9,110 nt of DNA from CAYJPA01 sp964371945 (GTDB lineage: Bacteria > Chloroflexota > Chloroflexia > Thermomicrobiales > UBA6265): the NCBI GenBank assembly GCA_964371945.1, contig CAYJPA010000130.1, forward strand, positions 1 through 9,110, in the 5' to 3' direction. Shown piece by piece: positions 1 to 6,358 of this stretch. The notes below the pieces were generated by a model. That model was not told the origin of the DNA. It did no database searches and saw only the letters and a program-made list of their open reading frames with translations. Made by a program: the position numbers and the translations under genes. The first letter of the stretch is position 1. Every line of letters begins with the position of its first letter.

Positions 1-50
1 CAAACTACGCGTGGTGGGAAGAGAATGCTCTTTTTTCAGCAGCCTGCTAG
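1..50 (+). CDS. Possible C-terminal end of an unidentified gene (partial)
   Basis: Reading from base 3, the frame is open from the left edge to a TAG at 48-50. It encodes 15 residues, NYAWWEENALFSAAC. The aromatic and acidic content is more protein-like than the other two forward frames, and the strong hairpin at 113-142 would suit a terminator after such a gene. The stretch is too short to identify a family, and it could equally be non-coding. Confidence 0.2.
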   Translation, partial: NYAWWEENALFSAAC

Positions 51-112
51 GCAATTGACCTCCATTCAAATTCTGAAAAAGTGTCGAAACTCGCTCTTAC
101 CGTTCGACGAGA

Positions 113-142
113 ATCAGAGGCTGCCGATCGGCGGCCTCTGAT
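113..142 (+). terminator. Long hairpin upstream of the VOC genes (terminator or leader structure)
   Basis: ATCAGAGGC (113-121) pairs perfectly with GCCTCTGAT (134-142). Inside it, T122 can wobble with G133 and GCC (123-125) pairs with GGC (130-132), leaving a GATC tetraloop. The result is a 13-pair stem with no bulge. Only a short T run follows (TTT at 145-147), so intrinsic termination on the + strand would be weak. The hairpin ends 18 bases before the Shine-Dalgarno of the next gene (161-167). It may therefore terminate an upstream transcript or sit in the leader of the VOC gene. The structure is clear; its role is inferred. Confidence 0.5.
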
Positions 143-172
143 CGTTTCGATCACCGACGTGAGGAGGTTTCG

Positions 173-635
173 ATGAATCAAAAGATCACCCCGTTCTTGT
201 GGTTCGATAGCCAGGCAGAAGAGGCGACAAAATTCTACGTTTCGGTCTTCAAGAACTCCGAGGTCTTGAGCGTTGACAGGATGGGCGAGGACGGACCGGT
301 CTTCACCACCTCATTCCGGCTGAATGGCGAAGAGCTCATCGCGCTCAACGGCGGACCTCTGTATAAGTTCAACGAGTCAGTTTCGTTCCTGATCGACTGC
401 AAGGACCAGGAAGAGGTCGATTACTTCTGGGACACGCTTTCCGCGGGGTGGCGAAACAAGCCAGTGCGGGTGGCTGAAGGACAAGTACGGGCTCTCCTGG
501 CAGGTTGTACCAAGAATCCTGCGCGAGGTTCTCGGTGGCAGCGATGCCGAAGGCGCCGGTCGCGCGATGCAGGCGATGATGCAGATGACCAAGCTGGACG
601 TCGCCAAACTCAAAGCGGCATACGAGGATATTTAA
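173..635 (+). pseudogene. PhnB-type VOC-family protein, broken by a +1 frameshift
   Basis: The ATG at 173 follows a strong Shine-Dalgarno (GAGGAGG, 161-167, spacing 5). The first frame reads MNQKITPFLWFDSQAEEA and continues through ALNGGP and SVSFLIDC, which is typical of the PhnB / 3-dmu-9_3-mt branch of the vicinal-oxygen-chelate superfamily. After the G run at 445-448 the expected sequence jumps to another frame: GGETSQCGWLKDKYGLSWQ and then the usual family ending KLKAAYEDI, with a TAA at 633-635. Removing one base from the G run gives one intact protein of 153 residues, a normal length for the family. Unrepaired, the first frame runs on to 679 in arginine-rich nonsense that overlaps the next gene. 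This is either a recent mutation or an assembly error in a G homopolymer. The substrate of such proteins is generally unknown, and annotation as a methyltransferase is historical. Confidence 0.85.
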
Positions 636-675
636 ACCGACGGTGCAATTCGCCGAACAATCTCACGAGGCAGAT

Positions 676-1554
676 ATGACCCAGAAGATCACACCGATGC
701 GCTGGTTCGATAATCAGGCCGAGGAGGTGGTCGAGTTCTACGCCTCGGTCTTCACTGACGTGGAAGTGCTTGATCGGCTGTATTACACGGAGGCCGGACC
801 CGAGGCACCTGGCAGCGTGCTGATCGTCACCTTTCGCATCGGCGATCTTGAGATCACGGCGCTTAACGGCGGGTCAATGTACGCGATAACCCCCGCGATT
901 TCTTTCTTCGTTCATTGCGAGACGGACGCCGAGACCGGTCAACTCTGGTCCCGCCTGCTCGACGGTGGAACCGCGCTGATCGCGCTCGACGCGTACCCGT
1001 TCAGCGAGAAATACGGCTGGTTGGCCGACAAATACGGCGTGTCGTGGCAAATCAGCCTCGAGCGGGTCAAACAGAAGGTAACGCCGTTCTTGATGTTTGC
1101 CGGCTCGGCGCACGGCCGCGCTGAGGAGGCGATGAACTTCTACACCTCGCTCCTGCCAGATTCGAGGATCGAGAAGATCGATCGCTACGCCGCCGGAGAA
1201 GACGGGCCGGAGGGCAGTGTTCGCCACGCGATCTTCCGGCTGGCAGGTCAAGAGCTCATGGCGATCGATAGCGCCGCGCCGCACCAGTTCACCTTCAGCC
1301 CGGCAGTCTCTCTCTTCATCGTTTGCAGCTCGCGGCAAGAGGTCGACAGGCTGTGGGCCGCACTCGGGGATCGCGGCACGCCGGGTCAGTGCGGTTGGAT
1401 CGACGATCGGTTTGGCGTGACCTGGCAAGTGACGCCGCGGGTGCTGATCGATATGCTCCACGATCCCGAGAAGACGCGTCGGGTCACCGAAGCGGTGTAC
1501 ACGATGTCGAAGATCGAGATCGACAAGCTGCAGGCGGCCTACGACGGGGAGTAG
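676..1554 (+). CDS. Two-domain PhnB-type VOC-family protein
   Basis: The protein has 292 residues and two consecutive PhnB-like VOC domains. Domain 1 (about residues 1-130) opens MTQKITPMRWFDNQAEE and ends with SEKYGWLADKYGVSWQ. Domain 2 (about 133-292) opens VKQKVTPFLMFAGSA and ends with QCGWIDDRFGVTWQ and a C-terminal KLQAAYDGE. An in-frame start at 643 exists, but I chose the ATG at 676. GAGG lies 5 bases upstream of it (667-670), and the protein then begins exactly like the upstream gene product. The gene starts 40 bases after the repaired stop of the upstream homolog, so the two are probably co-transcribed and arose by duplication, with a further duplication and fusion here. VOC proteins include glyoxalases, dioxygenases and antibiotic-binding proteins; the PhnB branch has no well-defined activity. 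The 3' end overlaps plsC, on the opposite strand, by 16 bases. Confidence 0.93.
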   Translation: MTQKITPMRWFDNQAEEVVEFYASVFTDVEVLDRLYYTEAGPEAPGSVLIVTFRIGDLEITALNGGSMYAITPAISFFVHCETDAETGQLWSRLLDGGTALIALDAYPFSEKYGWLADKYGVSWQISLERVKQKVTPFLMFAGSAHGRAEEAMNFYTSLLPDSRIEKIDRYAAGEDGPEGSVRHAIFRLAGQELMAIDSAAPHQFTFSPAVSLFIVCSSRQEVDRLWAALGDRGTPGQCGWIDDRFGVTWQVTPRVLIDMLHDPEKTRRVTEAVYTMSKIEIDKLQAAYDGE

Positions 1555-2306
1555 GGGACGGCGCGGCGAACGGTCTCGTTCGCCAGCGCCTCGGTGTAGA
1601 CGCCGCGATAATCGGGCGGAAGCAGGCGCGCGATCTCGACCATGATGATCTCCGTGGCTTCGTCGGACGTCACCTTTCGGCCGTCGATCTCGCGCGGCAC
1701 CATGAAGAGCTCGCCGAACAACACGCGAACGCCCTTGTGTCCTGGGTCTTTGCCGGGCACGTTGGCGGCAGCTTTCCCCTTCGCGCCATTCAGTGGCAGT
1801 TTTTCCGTGCCGGTCACCACGATCGGCATGACCGGAGCGCCGGACATCAGCGCCAGCAACCCAGCGCCCGAGTGTGCGGGCGCAAGCGCTCTCGTTACGC
1901 TACGCGTGCCTTCTGGGAAGATTCCGATCGGTATTCCGGCCGCGAGCGTCTCCTGGGCCCGCCTGATCGCACTGCGATCGGCCTTGCCGCGGTCGACCGG
2001 GAACGCGCCGGCCCACCGGAGAAAAACGGGCAGAACCGGTACGTGAAACGCCTCTTTTTTGGCCATGAAGTGGATCGGCCTGGGAAAGGCCGCATTGACG
2101 ACGAGAGGATCGGCATTGTGGATGTGGTTGGCCGCGACCAGAAGCGCGCCATTCGCCGGAACTCGTTCGATGTGCTCTAGCTTCACGCGAAGTAGGATCT
2201 TGAGGATGCCAAGGATCAAGAACCGGACGACCCTTCGCCACGGTCCGCGAAGAGTGCCCTGCTCATAGTCGATTGCGACGCGGGAAGAGACTGTTCCTGA
2301 GCTCAT
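1539..2306 (-). CDS. plsC: 1-acyl-sn-glycerol-3-phosphate acyltransferase (PlsC/LPLAT family)
   Basis: The 255-residue protein transfers an acyl chain to lysophosphatidic acid to make phosphatidic acid at the inner face of the membrane. It has the family motifs in order: NHIHNAD (N60-D66, the HX4D catalytic pair H61/D66), FPVDRG (102-107, with the motif II Arg), FPEGTRS (130-136) and VMPIVVTGT (159-167). A hydrophobic stretch near residues 28-40 fits membrane association. The usual length is 200-260 residues. An upstream start at 2348 would overlap cmk. I chose the ATG at 2304-2306, five bases after the cmk stop, although no clear Shine-Dalgarno precedes it; translation may be coupled to cmk. 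The cmk-plsC pairing is recurrent in bacteria. The substrate is assigned by family, and other lysophospholipid acyltransferases of this family share these motifs. The stop lies inside the convergent VOC fusion gene. Confidence 0.93.
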   Translation of the reverse strand: MSSGTVSSRVAIDYEQGTLRGPWRRVVRFLILGILKILLRVKLEHIERVPANGALLVAANHIHNADPLVVNAAFPRPIHFMAKKEAFHVPVLPVFLRWAGAFPVDRGKADRSAIRRAQETLAAGIPIGIFPEGTRSVTRALAPAHSGAGLLALMSGAPVMPIVVTGTEKLPLNGAKGKAAANVPGKDPGHKGVRVLFGELFMVPREIDGRKVTSDEATEIIMVEIARLLPPDYRGVYTEALANETVRRAVPYSPS

Positions 2307-2311
2307 GAGCG

Positions 2312-3034
2312 CTATTCTACGTGTTCGGTGGTCTCGTTTTCCGCCCACGCGCGGCGAACGATTCGCTCGATCTCGTCGACCACCTGATTGACCGTGAGTC
2401 CGTCAGTTTCGACAATGTGCGACCCGTCCGCGATCATCAGCGGCGCGGCTTCTCTGTTCGAATCCGCTTTGTCGCGCCGCTCGAGATCTGACAGTACGGT
2501 GTCGAGTGCGACATCGCGGCCGCTGCCAATCAATTCATCGTGGCGCCGGCGAGCGCGTTCGCGAACGCTGGCGTCGAGGAAGATCTTCACGCCCGCGTTG
2601 GGCGTTACGACGGATCCGATATCTCGACCAACCATAACCACCGCCGCACCGGACGCGATTTGACGCTGAATCGGCAGGAGCTCATCCCGGACTGTTTGAT
2701 GCGCGGAAACCTCGGAGATATGGCGATCAATGTCGGCGGATCGCAAGCATGATGTGACATCCTCGCCATCGACGAGCACGTCCAACGGGCGGCCGTCATC
2801 AATGGTCGCTGGACGGATCGCGATCTTGAGATTGTGAGTTAGTTTCGCCAACCGCGGGCCGTCGGATGGTTCGATTCCGCGTCGCAGTGCCTCGAATGTA
2901 ACCGCCCGGTAGAGCAAACCGGTGTCAAGGAAGATTGCGCCGACGCGGTTTGCGAGGGAGCGCGCGACCGTCGTTTTGCCCGCCGCCGCCGGACCGTCGA
3001 TCGCGATCACTCGATTGTGCTGGTCTTGAATCAT
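2312..3034 (-). CDS. cmk: Cytidylate kinase (CMP/dCMP kinase)
   Basis: The 240-residue enzyme phosphorylates CMP and dCMP with ATP in the cytoplasm, in pyrimidine nucleotide synthesis and salvage. The P-loop is GPAAAGKTT (residues 14-22), followed by the family signatures LDTGLLYRAVT (37-47), GRDIGSVVTPNA (136-147), IFLDAS (151-156) and RRDKADSNREAAPL (186-199). The usual length is about 220-235. The frame is open upstream to an ATG at 3238, but those 68 extra residues are just the alternative reading of the neighbouring gene's tail. The ATG at 3032-3034 gives the normal N-terminus, ten residues before the first core strand. The first 110 bases overlap the 3' end of the pseudouridine synthase gene in another frame. 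No strong Shine-Dalgarno is visible, so expression probably depends on translation through the upstream gene. Confidence 0.96.
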   Translation of the reverse strand: MIQDQHNRVIAIDGPAAAGKTTVARSLANRVGAIFLDTGLLYRAVTFEALRRGIEPSDGPRLAKLTHNLKIAIRPATIDDGRPLDVLVDGEDVTSCLRSADIDRHISEVSAHQTVRDELLPIQRQIASGAAVVMVGRDIGSVVTPNAGVKIFLDASVRERARRRHDELIGSGRDVALDTVLSDLERRDKADSNREAAPLMIADGSHIVETDGLTVNQVVDEIERIVRRAWAENETTEHVE

Positions 3035-4919
3035 TGACCCGCGCCTGTCGCTGTTGCGGCTGCTCGTCCTGATTTCGTCGTTGGGTTGGACCCTTGTAGG
3101 TGCGATCTCCGTGCTTCGGACCGCGAGGCGGTCCCTTGGTGCCACCGGCGCGACCACGAGGTCCGCCGCGTCGCGGCCGTTCTTCGATAGGTGCTGTGCG
3201 TTCGGCGGGCGCGCTTGGTCGCTCTGGTTGCTCTCCATCGCGCCGCGACGACCAGGGGAAACTCGTCCTTAGGTTCGAGTCTTGCCGGTTGAATCGCTCG
3301 ACTGGTCTATCCGGTCGCCGTTGGAAGTCGCGGGGGGCGCGATCCGTGTCCTCTCGCGGCTGGTTGTCGCGTGGACGATCGGGTTCGCGATCAAGTGGGC
3401 GAGGCGGTCGAGACTCGAATCGCGGGTTCGAGCCGGGTCTTGGTCCTCGTGGTCCGTCGTCACGGCGATTTCGGTCGTCACGCGACGGTTCGAATTGGCG
3501 CGGCGGACGTCGATCGAACCGATCGTCACGGTCTCTCGCCGCATTTCGCGGAAACGGGCGAGGTTCGTCGTTTCGCCGAGATCGATCGTCGCGAGCCGGG
3601 GCGGGACGATCGTTGAAGCGAGCGCGCTCTGGACGCTCGAGCTGCCTGGGCGAAGGTCGATCGACAGACAGCGGTTGAGCCTGTTCGCGTTTCGAGTCAG
3701 CGCGTGGACCCTGGTCATCGGAGCTCCATTCGCGAGCCGGCAGGGCCGGAGTGCGCGGGGCGAACGACTGCCGGTTGCGGTGATCGAATCCTTCATTGGA
3801 GCGACGGTATCCATCGTCACGATGTCGCTGCGCACCGGACGGGCTGGGCGCCGACCCAACAGGACGGCGAACCTGGGCTGGCGGCGTGTAGTGCCGGTCA
3901 GATCGGGCGGGCTCCGAATCACGGCGCTGGAATCGCTCTTCGGGCGCCCGTTGAACCGGTTCGGGAGCACGGTCGTCGCCGCGTACAAAGCGGTCAGGAG
4001 CCTGGCGATTGCGATCGTTGCGTGGAGCTTCTGCTCGTGGACGTACAGACCGTCCACGGTCGGTCTCGCGCCGCGGCGGCACGTCAAGCGTGATCTCATC
4101 GAGCGGATCTTCGTCCCGGGGGCGAGGCGTATGAACACCTCTTCGCGGGGTGCGCGAACCCGGTGACGGCGCCGCAATACGTTGATTCGCTTCGTGCTCC
4201 GCGAGATCGAGATGGAGCGCCTCCAGCAGGCCCTTGATCTCGCCGTGGGTCATTTCGCGCCAGGTGCCGGGTTGGATACCGGTGACCGTCAACGGACCGA
4301 CGCGGATGCGGCGGAGGCGCTCGACGGGGATGCCGACCGCGTCCATCATCCGGCGCACCAAGTGATTGACACCCTCGTGGACGACGATTTTGAGAATCAG
4401 GCCCTCGGCCGATTCGCGAACGATACGAACCTCTTTCGGCACGATTCGCTTGCCTTCGATCACGATGCCGTCTCGGATTCGTTGCAGGGTCGTTTCGGTC
4501 GGCCTGCTGAGCGTGAGTACCTGGTACTCCTTGTCGAGCTCGTACCGGGGATGCATGACGCGATTCGCGACATCACCATCATTGGTCAGCAGCAGCAAGC
4601 CCTCCGTGTCGCGATCGAGCCGGCCGACCGGATAAACGCGTTCAGGGATCTCCACGAGATCCATCACCGTGCGGCGATCGCGCTCATCTTTGACGGTCGT
4701 GATGTATCCGCGCGGTTTGTTGAGCAAAATGTAACGTGGCCGTTGCGGCTTAAGGACTCTGCCATCGACACGAATGACGGATCGGATTGGGTCGGCCTTC
4801 GAACCAAGCTCAGTCACGACCACGCCGTCGACATTGACCCGCCCAGCACGGATCAATTCCTCGGCATTACGCCGCGAGCTCACGCCTCGGGCGGCCAGAA
4901 TACGTTGAAGCCGTTCCAT
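2925..4919 (-). CDS. rluB: RsuA/RluB-family rRNA pseudouridine synthase with long disordered tail
   Basis: The 664-residue protein isomerises a uridine in rRNA to pseudouridine. An S4 RNA-binding domain occupies about residues 1-48, followed by the synthase domain to about 240. The catalytic motif is VGRLDRDTEGLLLLTNDG, with the nucleophile D102. Further family signatures are YILLNKPRGYITT (63-75) and EGVNHLVRRMMDAVG (182-196). The last 420 or so residues are low-complexity and rich in Arg, Asp, Pro and Asn, with repeats such as RDDR and RRDD and a Gly/Arg patch near 583-605. E. coli RluB (23S rRNA position 2605) also has a basic tail, but a far shorter one. The ATG at 4917-4919 has AGGAG at 4932-4936 with a spacing of 12. 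The gene lies 52 bases after dacA, and its end overlaps cmk by 110 bases. The exact rRNA site cannot be read from the sequence, so the rluB name is by similarity only. Confidence 0.92.
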   Translation of the reverse strand: MERLQRILAARGVSSRRNAEELIRAGRVNVDGVVVTELGSKADPIRSVIRVDGRVLKPQRPRYILLNKPRGYITTVKDERDRRTVMDLVEIPERVYPVGRLDRDTEGLLLLTNDGDVANRVMHPRYELDKEYQVLTLSRPTETTLQRIRDGIVIEGKRIVPKEVRIVRESAEGLILKIVVHEGVNHLVRRMMDAVGIPVERLRRIRVGPLTVTGIQPGTWREMTHGEIKGLLEALHLDLAEHEANQRIAAPSPGSRTPRRGVHTPRPRDEDPLDEITLDVPPRRETDRGRSVRPRAEAPRNDRNRQAPDRFVRGDDRAPEPVQRAPEERFQRRDSEPARSDRHYTPPAQVRRPVGSAPSPSGAQRHRDDGYRRSNEGFDHRNRQSFAPRTPALPAREWSSDDQGPRADSKREQAQPLSVDRPSPRQLERPERARFNDRPAPARDDRSRRNDEPRPFPRNAARDRDDRFDRRPPRQFEPSRDDRNRRDDGPRGPRPGSNPRFESRPPRPLDREPDRPRDNQPREDTDRAPRDFQRRPDRPVERFNRQDSNLRTSFPWSSRRDGEQPERPSAPAERTAPIEERPRRGGPRGRAGGTKGPPRGPKHGDRTYKGPTQRRNQDEQPQQRQARVNDSRPAQSSDRDRRSGGGGQNDGRALPRKPRRRNLP

Positions 4920-4971
4920 CGGCGGGTATAGCTCCTAACTTAATGGATGCTCGGGGGAAAATGCGGTACCT

Positions 4972-6174
4972 TCAGGCGGCCTGATCATCGTGGTTAGCCT
5001 GTCCGCCGGGCGGAAGCTGCACAACGGCACGTTCGGCCACCTGTTCAGCATCAATGAAGAATAGCACGCGGCCAACCTCGGTATCGGGCTCGCCCTCGGG
5101 TCCAAGCTGGAGCAGATAGGAGACGGAGGCATTTTCGTGCCTCGGGACGATGATCGAGTCGCTCTTTTCGAGCGCCACCTGCCAGACGGAGAGCTCTTCA
5201 TGAAGACCAGGGAGCTCTTCATCCTTTGAAACATCGACCCACACGTAGTCGTTGTGCATTTGGTCCAGGATCGCGGTCGCATCGGCGTACCGTTGATCGG
5301 AATCGTCGATTCTGAAGCCGTTCTCGTCGAACTCGACCGCGCTTCCGAGCAGCACGGTGATGACGCGATTGCCGCCATTTTCCTGCGTCAGCAGCACGAG
5401 ACACGCGCCGGCTTCTGTCGTGGTGCCGGTTTTTCCACCCACCACGCCATCCATCCCATCCTTTTTCAACTGCACGGTCGTTTCGATGATCAATTCGCGA
5501 GGATTCGGACCCTGATAGGAGACGGTGTAGACGGGCTCAATGATCACATTTCTGATCAGCCGATTCGTGAATGCTTTGCGCGCGAGAACCGCCATGTCGC
5601 GCGCGGAACTAACATGCCCTTTCTCGTGCAGACCGGTCGGATTCAAGAAGTGGGTGTTCTCTAGCTTCAGATTGGCCGCGAGATTGTTCATCTCGATAAC
5701 GAATCTTTCAATGGGATCGGCTCCTTCGTTGCCCTCCTCGGCCAACAACTTGCCTCCGATCACGCGTGCAACCGCGTTCGCGGCATCGTTGCCAGAGGGA
5801 AGCAGCAGGCCATACAGGAGATCCTGGTACGTGACGATGTCGCCGGCTTCAAGCGCCATGGTCGACTCGCCCTCGGCGTTCACGTCCTGTGGTTCGATCG
5901 TTATTGTTTTCGTTAAGTCGTCTTCGTTCTGGATGAGCAGAAGCGCGGTCGCGATTTTGGTTGTGCTCGCGGGCTCGCGCTGTTCATCCGGGTTCTTCGT
6001 GTACAGGACTTCGCCGGCATCGATGTCGAAAGAGTAGACCGCCTGAGCGGTGACGGTGGGAAGCTCGGAACCTTCCAGCGCCGGCACGTCGATCGCAAAG
6101 GTGAGGAAGACCACCAGTCCCAACACGAGGGCCAAGACGAGGTGAACGAACTTCGTACTTGAGCGATCGGGCAC
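4972..6174 (-). CDS. dacA: D-alanyl-D-alanine carboxypeptidase (PBP5/DacA, peptidase S11 family)
   Basis: This 400-residue serine peptidase trims the terminal D-Ala from peptidoglycan stem peptides outside the membrane. The N-terminal hydrophobic segment (about residues 9-30) is a signal peptide or membrane anchor. The three active-site motifs are present and correctly spaced: S70-T-T-K73, S127-G-N129 and K248-T-G250. The family signature SSARDMAVLARK (189-200) is also present. The region from about 290 to 390 matches the position of the PBP5 C-terminal beta domain. I see no obvious C-terminal amphipathic anchor, and the protein ends in a hydrophilic HDDQAA. The start is a GTG at 6174, supported by GGAG (6183-6186) eight bases upstream. 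It is the first gene of the - strand run, so the intergenic region 6175-6358 probably carries the operon promoter. Peptidases of this family sometimes act in sporulation, but nothing here indicates that. Confidence 0.94.
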   Translation of the reverse strand: MPDRSSTKFVHLVLALVLGLVVFLTFAIDVPALEGSELPTVTAQAVYSFDIDAGEVLYTKNPDEQREPASTTKIATALLLIQNEDDLTKTITIEPQDVNAEGESTMALEAGDIVTYQDLLYGLLLPSGNDAANAVARVIGGKLLAEEGNEGADPIERFVIEMNNLAANLKLENTHFLNPTGLHEKGHVSSARDMAVLARKAFTNRLIRNVIIEPVYTVSYQGPNPRELIIETTVQLKKDGMDGVVGGKTGTTTEAGACLVLLTQENGGNRVITVLLGSAVEFDENGFRIDDSDQRYADATAILDQMHNDYVWVDVSKDEELPGLHEELSVWQVALEKSDSIIVPRHENASVSYLLQLGPEGEPDTEVGRVLFFIDAEQVAERAVVQLPPGGQANHDDQAA

Positions 6175-6185
6175 TCGAATGACTC

Positions 6186-6229
6186 CACAAGAGATAGAAG
6201 ATCATTGCACAAGAGTATAGAGTCGATCA
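6186..6229. repeat. Imperfect 22-bp direct repeat upstream of dacA
   Basis: CACAAGAG occurs at 6186-6193 and again at 6208-6215, exactly 22 bases (about two helical turns) apart. Each copy is followed by a similar ATAGA segment and then ATCA. The first copy covers the dacA Shine-Dalgarno and the second covers the putative -10 box. The arrangement resembles a two-site operator, but it is only two copies and could be chance. Confidence 0.4.
6214..6219 (-). promoter_or_regulatory. Possible -10 box for the dacA operon
   Basis: On the - strand this hexamer reads TATACT, one mismatch from the sigma-70 consensus. It lies 39 bases upstream of the dacA GTG. No good -35 hexamer stands 16-18 bases further upstream, so the assignment rests on the -10 match and the position at the head of a divergent gene pair. 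Confidence 0.25.
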
Positions 6230-6358
6230 CCGTAGGGGGCCATACGTTCACTCTTGTCGCGACCCATGGTTCATAGCCGGTGGCTTGAAGCGCTGCGGTA
6301 CACTAAATGTGGTCGTTCTTGGCTACGACCCGCTTGGTATCACCTAACGAGACAACGC

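Noticed and set aside
19..36. AAGAG / CTCTT hairpin followed by T residues, like an intrinsic terminator.
   Set aside because: The stem has only five Watson-Crick pairs. Two of the six Ts belong to the stem, and it would lie inside the possible partial gene ending at 50.
874..1461. Antisense open frame of 195 codons across the VOC fusion gene.
   Set aside because: It is a shadow of a well-supported gene with clear VOC motifs. The antisense product is low-complexity and matches no family I know.
2312..3238. A longer cytidylate kinase with 68 extra N-terminal residues.
   Set aside because: The extension is the alternate-frame reading of the pseudouridine synthase tail and has no kinase similarity. 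The ATG at 3034 gives the normal N-terminus.
4182..4931. A 249-codon + strand frame opposite the pseudouridine synthase domain.
   Set aside because: The - strand frame carries the S4 and catalytic GRLD motifs. The + strand product has no recognisable domain.
6254..6358. N-terminal extension of the metallophosphoesterase from TTG 6254 or ATG 6266.
   Set aside because: There is no ribosome-binding site and no family similarity, and it would occupy the divergent promoter region. The GTG at 6359 places the first metal motif where the family has it.
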